DNA of 18,612 bases, taken from contig JANQBS010000495.1 in the NCBI GenBank assembly GCA_033085395.1, forward strand, positions 1 through 18,612, read 5' to 3'. A program made the position numbers and the translations under genes. The notes under the pieces are model-generated. The model was given only the letters and a program-made list of their open reading frames with translations. It did no database searches and was not told where the DNA came from. This DNA comes from Xanthoparmelia taractica (taxonomy: Eukaryota > Ascomycota > Lecanoromycetes > Lecanorales > Parmeliaceae). Of this stretch, positions 1-9,182 are shown piece after piece (positions within the stretch are counted from its first letter, which is position 1; each line of letters starts with the position of its first letter).

Positions 1-50
1 AATTTTTTAAAAAAAGTTAAAAAAAAGTTGAAAACGACTATATTCAACAG
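1..50. other. Unmutated AT-rich left flank
   Basis: This is an A/T-rich stretch with two poly-A-like runs followed by a segment that still contains several CpA dinucleotides (around 44-58). CpA is nearly absent in the RIP-mutated sequence that begins after position 73, so this edge appears to lie outside the mutated block. No gene is visible. Confidence 0.4.
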
Positions 51-73
51 ATACCACACCTTTCCGACCCGTA
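51..73 (+). repeat. Left copy of a 23-bp inverted repeat bounding the window
   Basis: The 23 bases beginning ATACCACACC and ending GACCCGTA are the exact reverse complement of 18521-18543. Both copies keep CpA sites, so neither has been RIP-mutated. If it is a transposon end, the flanking TA (52-53 here, 18541-18542 on the right) would suit a TA-targeting Tc1/mariner-type element. That is inference: no transposase is recognisable inside. It could instead be two separate copies of a dispersed repeat. Confidence 0.6.
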
Positions 74-440
74 ATTATAATTATTATTCTAATTATTATT
101 TATTAGAATAGTTATATTTACTTAGCGAGATTAAATTAGAAGAAAGCTTATCTTAATATTACTTATTAAGTATCGGAGTTTAATAATTACTTAAGCTAAT
201 TTCGTTCTAACTTATATATTAATCTAAAAATTTCTTATCTTATTCGTTATCTAATATAGAAATAATCTATATTATAAAATATCCCTATATATATTAGAAA
301 TTTCCCAGACTATTTTATAATATTAGTAATTTTCTATCTTATATCTTTATAAGTAATCTAATATAATCTTCTTATAATATTCTTTTATAATATAATATAA
401 TACGGTATAGTATAAGATATTCTATCAAATATATTAGATC
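74..440. other. RIP-mutated tract of unknown origin
   Basis: The tract is very A/T-rich and stop-filled, with almost no CpA or TpG. It adjoins the minus-strand Gypsy fragment, but similarity to the complete element at 8915-16251 fades near position 400-475. It is either a strongly diverged continuation between RNase H and integrase, or a different repeat joined at a breakpoint. No motif could be recognised. Confidence 0.5.
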
Positions 441-538
441 TTTTCGGCTCGTAACGATAGCTTATCGCTAGTCTAAAGAATAAATTTATTCTAAAGTATA
501 AATAATAATCTAATATTTAATAGCGATAGATCTTTATA

Positions 539-562
539 GTCTAATCGTCGCGATAACGTATC
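539..562 (-). pseudogene. RNase H end motif of the left Gypsy copy
   Basis: Minus-strand codons read D-T-L-S-R-R-L-D. This matches the DALSRRPD-type motif that closes the RNase H domain in Ty3/Gypsy polyproteins, with A to T (GCG to ACG) and P to L changes that are C/G-to-T/A transitions. It fixes the orientation and shows that the left copy extends at least this far into pol. Confidence 0.7.
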
Positions 563-1348
563 TATAGAATTTAATTTTTCTATTTAATAAAAAATCTTAA
601 AGTTATAAGCGACTAACTTTAGCGCTTAATAAGTCTATCTAAAGTTAAGTTTCTTTTACTTTATAAATTTCTTAAAATTATTATAATTTAATTAGATCTT
701 AATATAATAAGTATTATCTTTTAAATAATAACGCTATTACTTTATCGCTATAACGATAATAAGTAATTTCTAATTATAGATTTTATAATTTTATTTCGCT
801 AATATTATCTTTTTAAAAAAGAATATAATAAGTCGCTAATAATTATTATCGTTTAATTACGAAAGTATAGCTCTTATATTAAAGTTAGAGATATTAGTCT
901 CTACGCGTAATTTCTTTTAAGAATCGTAGTATTATAGAAATAGCGTAAATATAAAAGTGTTACGAAGTTACTTAAAAGCTAATCTAGCGTTTTCTAGTTA
1001 CTTAAACGATTCTAATTTTTTATTAATTTTATTATTCTTAAGTAAGTTAATAAAAAACGTTATAATAAAGAAGTATTTAAAAATAAAGCGTTAATAAAAA
1101 TTTACAAAGTTTAAGAAAACTTATATATCTTAATAGCTTCGCGACATTAACTATTCTTAAATTATTATAACGCGTTCTTAATCTATAATTATATTATTAA
1201 TAATTATAATAAATTCTAGAAACTTAATCGATTTAATATAAAATTAATATTTCTTTAGATTTATATATAGCTGAAACTAGCGTAATCGCTTAAGTATTTA
1301 TTTAACGTATTATTAATATTTCGTTAACTTAGCGCTATAGATTAGAAT

Positions 1349-1360
1349 ATTATTTAAATA
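1349..1360 (-). pseudogene. Mutated RT active site (YLNN) in the left Gypsy copy
   Basis: Minus-strand codons TAT TTA AAT AAT read Y-L-N-N, followed by I-L-I-Y-S. Ty3/Gypsy reverse transcriptases carry Y-L-D-D here, the two aspartates binding the catalytic metals. Both Asp codons have become Asn (GAT to AAT), which is the RIP transition. The same change is present in the right copy at 11407-11418. Confidence 0.75.
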
Positions 1361-2526
1361 TATTATATACGTAATATTTATAAGATTTATAAGAACTCTA
1401 TTAATATAGATCTAAAATGTAATTAATATATTTATAAGATCGAAAGATATTATTAAGTATTTAAAATAATTATAGCGAGTGCGAAACGTAGTCTTTTATT
1501 TATTATTCTTTTTAATATAAATTCTATAATAGATATTCTTAAGATCTAACTTTAAAAATATCTTAGCGTTATATAAGCGATTTAACGTCTTAGTAATTAA
1601 AGATAATAGATATTAATTCTTTATTATTATTATATTTAAATCTCGATAATTTACGTAAAGATATAATTTATTATCTTTCTTTAAGATAAAGAGAATAAGA
1701 ACTTTAGCGAAGAAAGTTAAATAACGAATTTAGCTCTTATAAAGTAACTTCTTAAGATATCGTTTTAGCTTCGATAACTTAATTTAAAATAAATTATAAA
1801 GAGATTTATAAGATAATTCTTTATTCTTCTTTATTTTAATAATATAATTCTTTTACTTAAACGTAGATAAGACTTTTATTATATTATTAGAAAAGATATT
1901 CTTAAACTTTAGTAATTCTCTTAAGAACTCTAGATTATCGATATTCTTTTATTCGTCTCGCGTTATCGTAGCGTATACGATTATAAATATATTTAATTCT
2001 CGCTCGATTTTCTAAGTAAATTTAATTAATTCTTTAATTTAAAATTTTCTAATATTAATCTTAAATCGCTATTACGTCGTTATAGAATTAAATAGAATCT
2101 ATAATTAATATAACGCGAGTATATTTAATACGATATCGAAATCTTCTTAATCTACGATATAGAATAATATACTATACTATCGCCCTTAATTCCAGCTATT
2201 AACTATCTAATAGTTTAGCTAATAAGTACTATAGTAATATATATCTTATTCGCTTAGCGCTTTCGTCTACGATAAGATAGCGATATATAATTTAAGATCT
2301 TATTAGATTACGAACTTTTACGTAATTAAATTAATATATACTTTATAATCGAATAAAATAATAAGTTATCTTTAATTATTTTATAGCTTAATTTATTTCT
2401 TCATAATAATAGAAGAAGTTATCTCTATTATTCGTTTTTCTTACTTCGCTTTAAAGACGCTTATAAAGTTAATTTATTTTTTATCGATATCGTCGCGACG
2501 ATAATAATTAATTTATTCTTATTAAG

Positions 2527-2568
2527 ATAATTCGATTTTAAATAATCTAATTTCTAATAATATTAGTA
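2527..2568 (-). pseudogene. Degraded gag zinc knuckle, left Gypsy copy
   Basis: Fourteen minus-strand codons hold tyrosines at positions 1, 4, 9 and 14. This is exactly the C-X2-C-X4-H-X4-C spacing of a retroviral-type nucleocapsid knuckle. TGC/TGT to TAC/TAT and CAT to TAT are the expected RIP changes of Cys and His to Tyr. The right copy at 10199-10240 has the same pattern. The original Cys/His identity is inferred. Confidence 0.6.
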
Positions 2569-3599
2569 AATATTAGATATTTTAAGATTATTATTAGCGA
2601 TCTTAATCTTACGTTTTTTATTCTCTTTTTAAATACGCGTAGACTTAGCGCTATCTTTTAAAATCGTATTAGACTTCGAAATTCGAGCTTTTAAAGACTT
2701 ATCTTTATTAGATTTTTCGAATAACTTCGAACTAGAATTATCATTATTAAGACGCGCGCGCTCTAAAATTATTTTCTATATAATTATTATAATAAGAATT
2801 TCTTTTCTTTATTTAAATATATTATTAATATTAAAAATCTTATTTTTTAACTTAAATCGTAGCTTAATTAAAAAAAAGTTTATTCGATACTTCTTCGTAA
2901 ATAAGAATAAATAGATTTTTAATTTTTTTAGATAAATCTTAAAAACTAAGATCTTCTAATTTTATCGCTATTTTATTACTTTTTACTTTTTATAAATAAA
3001 TAAGTAATAATTTATTAAATTTATAATTAAGTTAAATAAAAATAATTTAAAAAATTTAAAAATAATCTTCTTTAATTTATAGACTTAAAAATATTTATAT
3101 TACTATATATTAAGATCGTTTTTTAAGAATTATATATAATAAATAATCTTAGCTTAATTAATAATAAAATATTCGAAACTTATAAGAAATTAAATTTCGA
3201 CTTCGCGAAATTAGCGTAAATATTTCTCTTTACTATTATTCTTATAAGAATATATTCTTTCGAGATAAAGTATTTTCGCTTTAATTAAAATATTTATTAA
3301 AGATAAAATAATAGATAAAATTATTATCGCTTTAGCGAGAATAATAGAAAAATTTAAATTATGTAATACGTTATTACGTGCTCGTAACTTAGTTAATTCT
3401 TATTTTAATTTTAGATAATAATTTTCTACTTAGACGTTCTTAAGACGTTTTTTTAAGATCGCTTAATTTTTTAAGATAAATTCTTAAAAACTAGTATTAA
3501 AGTTATATCACTTTAAGATAAAGTTATTTTAATTTAATAAAGAATTTAATATTATAATAATAATAAATTTTTTTCTTTAAAAGATAGAGAGATTAGAAT

Positions 3600-3866
3600 T
3601 ATAAGAAATTAATTCGCTAACGCTTAGTAAACGGCCTAATTAATATAAGAGACGTATTATCGATACGATAATAATTTCTTTATTAGATATTAAGTTCTAA
3701 TAGAACTAATCTCTAAGAAATACGAAAACTCTAAAATATACGAAGAGAATATATAATTATTAAGGCCCCGCCAAGGTCTTAGGTTATAAACCCCGCTATA
3801 ACTCCGCAATAAACCCTAAACTCATAAGTAGTCGACGCTAATACGTATATAGCGCTAGGTCTAATA
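3600..3866 (-). repeat. 5' LTR of the minus-strand Gypsy copy
   Basis: This 267-bp block is the reverse complement of the LTRs at 5061-5327, 8915-9182 and 15984-16251 after allowing for RIP transitions. The outer TGT end (here RIP-changed to TAT on the minus strand) lies at 3866 and the ACA end at 3600. The stretch 3760-3840 keeps more G/C than the rest. Its outer edge directly adjoins the internal 3' domain of another copy at 3867. Confidence 0.85.
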
Positions 3867-5045
3867 CTAATATAATCGTCGCTAAAGCGAATAAAGCATT
3901 AATAATAAGAGAGAATAAATATTATCTTATATTAATATGCGATAGCGAAGCGCCAAGAAACTTACTTGTTATTATTATTATATAAGCTATCTAAGTGTTA
4001 GTATATATTAATATTAGCGTAGCGACGAAAAAAGTTTAATAATACTTATAATAAAGAAGTTAGAAGAAGTCGTGATAATAAGAGTTAATTAATAATATAT
4101 TAATATTAATATATCTAAGAACGATATTATAGCGTTAGAGTAAGAACTTATAAGAAATATATTAGATATTATAAAGAAGAGAAAAGTTTTAAGAGAGCGA
4201 AGATAAATTTATTAATATTAAAAGACGTTAATAATTATTATTCACGACGTCGTCGTCGATATATCGTTAATAAAGTTTTTCTAATAATTTTAATTAATCG
4301 AATCGTCGTATCATCGATATCGCTATTAATAAATAATAAATTAATTTTACGTCTTTCTATTATAGAAGCTAGAATAGCTCTATAGAGAGATATAGAAGTA
4401 TAGTTATTAATTATTTAATAATAGTTTACTAAGAACTAGAATAAATAACGTATAGTATATATATTTTAGAATAGTTAGTAGTATACGCTATAGAAACGAT
4501 ATCGTGTGTAAAAGAACTTCTTCTACGCGTCTATAAAGAGACTAGAAAAATTCTTTAATAAACTATCGATAATATATATCGTTTATTATAAATATATTAA
4601 TCTTATATTATAAAAATAATAGCGTATTAAAACAACTCTTTTTTCTTATTACTTAAAGAGATTAAGGTTTTTTAATAAGTCTTCTACGTATACTTAGCGA
4701 TTATATTATTATTAGTTTATAAATAATAGAATTAGTCGTAGTATATTAAGTTAATTATTAATATTCGAAGAGTACTATTAAGATTATTATATTATAAAGA
4801 GAGTCTATACTATATATTAGAAATTAATATAATAGAATCGAGTTAATTATAATTAGTAGACGTTATATATATAATAGTATTAACGCGCGTTTATAACGCG
4901 TATCTTTTGCTACTAATAATTAAAGTTAATATTATAAAAATAACGTCGTTTACGAGTACTTTTTCTTATTTCCCGCGAGATTTAAAGATTTTTTATATTA
5001 CGTAATAAGAATATTATATTAAATAGTATTTAAAAATTAAGACTT

Positions 5046-5057
5046 AAGAGAGAAGAT
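5046..5057 (+). other. Polypurine tract before LTR 5061-5327
   Basis: AAGAGAGAAGAT lies just upstream of the 3' LTR. It occupies the same place as the purine run at 15969-15979 in the complete element. In Gypsy elements this tract primes plus-strand DNA synthesis. Confidence 0.55.
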
Positions 5058-5060
5058 AAT

Positions 5061-5327
5061 TATTAGACCTAGCGCTATATACGCCTTAGCGTCGATTACT
5101 TATAGATTTAGAATTTATTGCGAGATTATAGCGAGATTTATAATTTAAGATCTTAGCGAGATCTTAATAATTATATATTCTCTTCGCATATCTTAGAATT
5201 TTCGTATTTCTTAGAAATTAGTTCTATTAGAACTTAGTATCTAATAAAGAAATTATTATCGTATCGACTATACGTCTCTTATATTGATTAGGCCGCTTGT
5301 TAAGCGCTAGCGAACCAACCCCTTACA
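5061..5327 (+). repeat. 3' LTR of the truncated Gypsy fragment
   Basis: This 267-bp LTR has its 5' TG RIP-changed to TA and an intact CCTTACA 3' end. It is collinear with the two 268-bp LTRs of the complete element. The adjacent five bases AATTA (5328-5332) would be one half of the target duplication, but the other half is not identifiable. Its 3' edge marks the start of the unmutated island. Confidence 0.85.
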
Positions 5328-5567
5328 AATTAGCACGATTTAGCAAGTAAATAATTTTAAATTTTGTGCGTAAAGTCCTCGTAAGGCCCTGTAGCAAGTA
5401 CTTAATAATATACGTTACGCACTACTTCGGGTACTACTATCGCGAGTATCACCCCCGCGAGAATTTGATCTAAAACTCACGATCCCGGGGTCTATTTCGG
5501 GGTGGCGTTGAGGATCGTCGCTGCATATCGCTGTCGAACCTCGTCGTCGATCAAAAAAAAAAACTTA
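5328..5567. other. GC-richer remnant with a tiny minus-strand frame
   Basis: This block between the LTR and the small inverted-repeat element is unmutated and C/G-rich. On the minus strand an ATG at 5526 opens an 18-codon Arg/Pro-rich frame (starting MQRRSSTPP) that ends in TAG at 5470. Further stops and loss of frame follow before the LTR at 5327. It could be the 5' end of a transposon-encoded protein cut off by the LTR insertion, but no family can be assigned. An 11-A run lies at 5553-5563. Confidence 0.3.
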
Positions 5568-5743
5568 TAGGGCTGAATATAGGGCTGAGTTACGTGAATA
5601 ATACTGATCGTGAATATAGCAAGTAGTATTTGCTAACTGTGCTGAAATCGTGTTAATAGCAAAGTTGAGTTGCTGACTTGACGGAATTCGGGCGGATTTT
5701 TGATGGAGTTGCTGATGCGGCGGAATTCTTGATTTCAGCCCTA
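5568..5743. mobile_element. Small element with 10-bp terminal inverted repeats (MITE-like)
   Basis: TAGGGCTGAA at 5568-5577 is mirrored exactly by TTCAGCCCTA at 5734-5743, giving a 176-bp unit. The left end is doubled: TATAGGGCTGA occurs twice, 12 bp apart (from 5566 and 5578). There is no credible protein. A minus-strand open frame through it (5565-5759) has repeat-derived composition. No clear target duplication was found, so the transposon call is tentative. A solo end of a Helitron-like element (CTAG at 5741-5744) is an alternative. Confidence 0.4.
5667..5728 (+). repeat. Two 23-bp imperfect direct repeats, 39-bp period
   Basis: 5667-5689 and 5706-5728 both begin GAGTTGCTGA and end CGGAATTC, with a differing 5-base centre (18 of 23 identical). 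They lie inside the 176-bp inverted-repeat unit and may be sub-terminal binding sites or a short tandem duplication. Confidence 0.6.
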
Positions 5744-6641
5744 GCCGCGCGATCAGCAATTTTGAATCCAGCAGGAACTTTTTAAATTTGCAGATGTAAA
5801 GTAATATATATATTCTAAAACGCCGTTCCTATTGCGTTGCGAATCTCAGGCCATAAAATCTATCATCGAGCTAAGCAGATTCATTGCTCATTTGCATCTA
5901 CATGAATATTAACCTTGGCTTATTCGTAAAGATATATATATTCAAACGACGCAGTCAATACTGGCAGAAGAATACTGAACATAATATCTATTTCTGGAGT
6001 GCGGATTAGATCCGTGCTTGCCAAGACTTCAGGCAGGCAGGAGCCAAAATCCTTTCCATGACCACGCCTCAATCCATCCCCCAATCAAAAAAAAAGTGAG
6101 TCATTTATCATCTCGCAAGAGCCACCTCACTTCCCACCTCACAAGTATCTGGCGAGTCTAGAATTTCAGTACCTCGAGGCCGCATCCCACGTCGCGCCCC
6201 TATTTTGCGCCCCCAGGACATCCCACCTAGACACGACCAGGTCCGAGCGTCTGTCATACCCTCTGCCCCGTGACTGACATCCGGCTATCCAGTCAGCAAT
6301 GTGAGACGAATATCTATCCTGTCAAGTTCGCGGCCTCCAAGCATAATTGTGGCAGCAAGCGGGGACGGTGCTACGTGCATAAGAACTCGCTAAAACAAAC
6401 CTGAAACAGCATAGTACGAAAACGGTATCATATGACTGGCCATCGGGTACCTATGCAGGTCACCTTAATGAGCCTTGCTGTACTGTCCATCGTACTCCTA
6501 TTCCTTCGAGAATGCTTTAAGTCCCCACATCAGTGGTAAATCCCACTCAATTTTTGACCTCTGGGTCTATCTTATACTTCAACCTACAAGTCATCTGGAT
6601 TCCCCATTTTGAGCGTCCCTAGGACCCAACATCCCTCTACT
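5744..6641. promoter_or_regulatory. Intergenic region upstream of the membrane-protein gene
   Basis: About 0.9 kb is unmutated and lacks a credible coding frame. It contains two related ~25-bp AT-rich direct repeats (5796-5822 and 5926-5948, sharing GTAAAG..ATATATATATTC..AAACG), a CCAAT pentamer at 6081-6085 and a doubled CACCTCAC (about 6123-6141). There is also a pyrimidine-rich stretch at about 6540-6600, of the kind often found near fungal transcription starts. No TATA box is obvious. The promoter role is inferred from position only. Confidence 0.35.
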
Positions 6642-8011
6642 ATGGAGCAGCAATGGCCTTCAAGCTGGAATAAAGACTGGCATCAACTTCAATACACCGC
6701 TATTGCCACAGGGTTCGTCGGTTTTTTTGTTACGGTCCTTCGTGCCGTTGCACGTAAACGGAAAGCGACTCGAACGGACAGGAAGGAGGGTCTATGCTGG
6801 GACGACTGGTGGAGCTTTATTGCAGAAGTACAATAAACCTGTGTCTGGAAAGTACCACTTGCTCAGAACGCCTACAGATCTTTGCTCTTTCGATTTCTCT
6901 GACCGACTTCGGCTGTAGGTGGAACTGCCGTCTGGACAACTATGAGAGCTTCCGCTAACTTATGAAACAGTCGCGACTTACATGAAATCCACTTCCCCAA
7001 AAGAAGCTCTCCAAGACTGGGCGTGTTGGATCTTCTACGCAACCCACATCCTTTGGGTAATGACCCATGTGCTGGCCTCCTTGTCCGTCTTAGCGCTGTA
7101 CTCGCGTCATTTTGGGGGTTTCAGGGTAATAGATTGCTGGATAAAGTTCTTGAGAAAATTTGTGACATTATGGGCAATCGGATCAGTAAGTCAAGACCTT
7201 TTGATAGTAGAGCTTTGCCTATTGACTGCATAAAGATACTCTGGGTTATGTTTGGAGAAGGATTACCCTTCAGTCGATATTGTACCGTTGGTCCGAACGA
7301 ACGGTACAGAATTAGAATCATAACTACGTCGGCATTCCACTTTTTCATCAACCTTCTGATACTAGTCACACCAATTCCATGGACAGCAAGATTACCGAAT
7401 AAACGCTTGGAAAAGTGCTTTATCATCTTGATGTACTCCTTGGGCTGGATGTAAGCCAAGTATCCTACAATCTTCAGACGTGAATGAGTTCTCACCGACT
7501 TTCAACACTCAGCACCATCGCATTTTCTGGACTTCGATTCTATTACCTATGGGAACGACTGCACGAACCCGAATCAGAGGGCATGCACTACAAACTAAAG
7601 GCAGTGATGTGGAGTATCATCGAGGTCAATACCTCCATGACCGTGATCAGTCTACCGACACTTATGCCAATCGGTGACTGGTGTCTCGATGTATACCATT
7701 GGCTGTTTGGCAAAATGAAAACACTGGACGAACACATGGCCAAAAAAGCTTCACACGGAATCGTGGTGACCAACGGCATGCTTCTGCGTAAGACCAGATC
7801 TGGCGAGGCCATGTCGCCTGGTGAATATGAGATGGAGAATCTGCCGGCGGAAGAGGACCTGGAAGCGGCGGGGTTGCTTCCTCAGCAGCCACCACAACTC
7901 TCACGACCGGTGAGGACGGCTAACGGACAGCATCGCGACCTTGAAACGAGGTCGGTGCGCAGCCTTCAAGCGTGGGGACATCCTAGCCGGTATCGAATCA
8001 CCAATCCATGA
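6642..8011 (+). CDS. Seven-helix integral membrane protein, fungal rhodopsin-like (SAT4/Pth11-related) family; five exons
   Basis: Exons 6642-6827, 6878-6914, 6971-7185, 7236-7450 and 7513-8011 join in frame to 383 aa. Family hallmarks run in order. TM1 (~18-37) ends in Arg residues R34/R38, and W-D-D-W is at 53-56. TM2 is ~57-75 and TM3 ~93-118, ending LALYSR. TM4 lies at ~132-155, TM5 ~174-194 with P-I-P-W at 192-195, and TM6 ~208-230 with SLGW at 214-217. TM7 (~248-271) contains W-S-I-I-E and S-L-P-T-L-M-P. A ~110-residue hydrophilic, acidic/Pro-rich tail follows. Length and layout fit the fungal rhodopsin-domain family, which includes Pth11-type receptors; no CFEM domain is present. The ATG at 6642 has A at -3 and is the first in frame; upstream frame continuation uses only a non-ATG codon. 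It sits alone in an unmutated island with normal base composition. Ligand and G-protein coupling are unknown. The joined frame across four introns strongly favours an intact gene over a pseudogene. Confidence 0.85.
6828..6877 (+). other. Intron 1 (50 nt, phase 0)
   Basis: Donor GTACAA and acceptor CTACAG. Removing it joins A-E to I-F-A-L-S-I, which completes a hydrophobic TM2 after the WDDW motif. Reading through instead meets TAA at 6834. Confidence 0.75.
6915..6970 (+). other. Intron 2 (56 nt, phase 1)
   Basis: Donor GTAGGT, a textbook CTAAC branch site at 6955-6959 and acceptor AACAG. Without splicing, exon 2 runs into TAA at 6956. Exon 2 is then only 37 nt, which is why simple frame scanning misses it. 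Confidence 0.8.
7186..7235 (+). other. Intron 3 (50 nt, phase 0)
   Basis: Consensus donor GTAAGT and acceptor TAAAG. The TTGACT at about 7222-7227 may act as branch site. Splicing joins W-A-I-G-S to I-L-W-V-M, continuing TM4. Reading through ends at TAA 7231-7233. Confidence 0.8.
7451..7512 (+). other. Intron 4 (62 nt, phase 2)
   Basis: Donor GTAAGC and acceptor ACTCAG. The split codon AT+C restores SLGW-I-T-I-A-F-S-G-L-R, the usual TM6 continuation in this family. An earlier AG at 7476-7477 would leave a 27-nt intron and a prompt stop. Confidence 0.8.
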
Positions 8012-8734
8012 CTTCAGACATCAACGAAGGGAGGCGTTGAGTTCGTATAAGTTGTCAGGTTTTCGATTTTCGAGAAAGGTAGACTAGACTTTTCGGTTAG
8101 AGTAAGCGACGGAGCTTCACAGCCGCCAGGAAGAGGACTTTTTTCTTTCTCACGGAGCATACAAAGCAAGTCGCCATTCGGCTTCATAAATAATGATTTG
8201 TTAAGATATCATATAACTAATCCAAACAAATTGACCTCCAAATGTAGAAATGGGACCTGAGAAGAAAAGACGATTGAAGCCTATATCCGCCCAAGCAACC
8301 AGAAGCCGTTTGAAAACCCCGTACACCAGTATTCGGCAGTTCAAGATCTCAACGGGAGACGATGGCTGATCCTTTTCATCTCATACACCTTATCTGCAAC
8401 ATTTTCAGTCGAACAACCATGACCTACGTTACATAACTGTTGCAAACCGCTGAGACATATCAGGGTATGCACAGAGTTTGCCTCATACCAGCTGTCAGAA
8501 GATGTGGCAAAACAACTCTACATCACGTGACTCCACTATCGAATCGGCAAGTTGCACACGTTCATAATTCTCCTGCAGAAACAGCAGACTTACTGAAATC
8601 GTGCCAAGAACCATTTAAATCGCCGTGTCACAACGTTATCATCTTCGCTGCAGTAGCGCCTTACTAGAATATAGCTGGGCTCTCGTAGAATGTGCTGAAA
8701 GTGATTGGAACTTATCCCCTGAGAAAGAGGTTTA
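8012..8734. other. 3' flank of the membrane-protein gene; no gene seen
   Basis: The sequence is base-balanced and unmutated. An ATAAATAAT motif at 8186-8194 is a plausible polyadenylation region about 175 bp after the stop. A 75-codon frame at 8440-8667 lacks an ATG and any recognisable feature, so it is not called. RIP-like composition begins near 8735. Confidence 0.4.
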
Positions 8735-8909
8735 AGATTTTACGTATAACGTTTAAACTAAAGTATATTAAAAGCGAAGAAGTGAACTTAATAGAGACTA
8801 TTAACTAGCTTACGCTCGAAGCGTCTAATATAGATAAGAGAACGATATCTCTTTTTATAAAAGTAGAGTATTAAGACTAGTTCTTCTCTTCTTATTTTTG
8901 TGAAAATAG
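8735..8909. mobile_element. Left part of a RIP-mutated repeat split by the Gypsy insertion
   Basis: RIP-type composition starts abruptly here. The AGAGC duplication at 8910-8914 and 16252-16256 shows that this tract originally continued into 16257 onwards. The repeat family is not identified. Confidence 0.5.
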
Positions 8910-8914
8910 AGAGC
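8910..8914 (+). repeat. Target-site duplication AGAGC (left)
   Basis: This is a perfect 5-bp match to 16252-16256, immediately outside the two LTRs. Five bases is the usual duplication made by Ty3/Gypsy integrase. Confidence 0.9.
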
Positions 8915-9182
8915 TGTCAGGCCTAGCGCTGCATGCGTATTAGCGCCGGCTATTCATGGGTCCAGGGCCCATTGCGGGGTCATGACGGGGTTTATAATCT
9001 AAGGCCTTAATGGGGCCTTGGCGATTATATGTTCTCTTCGCATACCCTAGGGTTTTCGTGTTTCTTAGAAATTAGTTCTATTAGAACTTAATATCTAATA
9101 AAGAAATTATTATCGTATCGACTATATATCTCTTATATTAATTAAGGTCGCTTACTAAGCGCTAACGAATTAATCTTTTATA
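8915..9182 (+). repeat. 5' LTR of the complete Gypsy element
   Basis: 268 bp, starting TGTCAGGCC. Its first ~145 bp keep CpA, TpG and GC-rich words and are nearly free of RIP, while the rest is mutated like the internal region. It contains a hairpin-forming AAGGCC..GGCCTT at 9001-9019, conserved in the 3' LTR. Confidence 0.92.

Larger units (their letters stand above)
440..3866 (-). mobile_element. RIP-mutated 5' half of a Ty3/Gypsy chromovirus, minus strand
   Basis: Read on the minus strand, this runs 5' LTR (3600-3866), gag, protease, reverse transcriptase, RNase H, and then loses similarity near 440. It is collinear with 8915 to about 12340 of the complete element at the same spacing: the RT lies about 1.9 kb from the inner LTR edge in both. 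Landmarks are a degraded zinc knuckle at 2527-2568, the RT core at about 1640-1700, the RT active-site codons at 1349-1360 and the RNase H-end motif at 539-562. Integrase, chromodomain and 3' LTR are missing from the window on this side. All frames are broken by RIP-type stops, so it is inactive. Confidence 0.85.
3867..5327 (+). mobile_element. 5'-truncated Gypsy fragment: 3' domain plus 3' LTR
   Basis: From 3867 the plus strand matches the complete element from 14773 onwards to its 3' end, and it ends in an LTR at 5061-5327. It therefore keeps only about 1.2 kb of the region downstream of the chromodomain, plus the LTR. The truncation point coincides exactly with the outer edge of the neighbouring minus-strand LTR. 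RIP has destroyed all frames. The last ~45 bp (5290-5327) escaped mutation. Confidence 0.85.

Noticed and set aside
74..5060. Mitochondrial DNA or a bacterial AT-rich insert as the source of the low G+C
   Set aside because: CpG retention with loss of CpA/TpG, plus recognisable Gypsy domains with C-to-T and G-to-A lesions, point to RIP rather than native AT-rich coding DNA.
5565..5759. 64-aa minus-strand frame in the island
   Set aside because: It coincides with the inverted-repeat element and its internal direct repeats. Its protein repeats (H-Q-Q-L, S-Q-Q-L) mirror the DNA repeats, and no start context or homology is recognised.
6609..6641. N-terminal extension of the receptor upstream of 6642
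   Set aside because: It would need a TTG start. The ATG at 6642 has a good context (A at -3) and leaves a normal short N-terminus before TM1.
7451..7477. Alternative 27-nt intron 4 ending at CTTCAG
   Set aside because: It is too short for spliceosomal removal and leads to a TGA within a few codons. The acceptor at 7512 restores a family-like TM6.
7121..7495. 124-aa minus-strand open frame
   Set aside because: It lies antisense to exons 3-4 of the receptor gene, which carry clear family motifs on the plus strand; it is a shadow frame.
8440..8667. 75-codon plus-strand open frame downstream of the receptor gene
   Set aside because: It begins with a non-ATG codon, shows no domain, helix or splice context, and is within chance length for base-balanced DNA.
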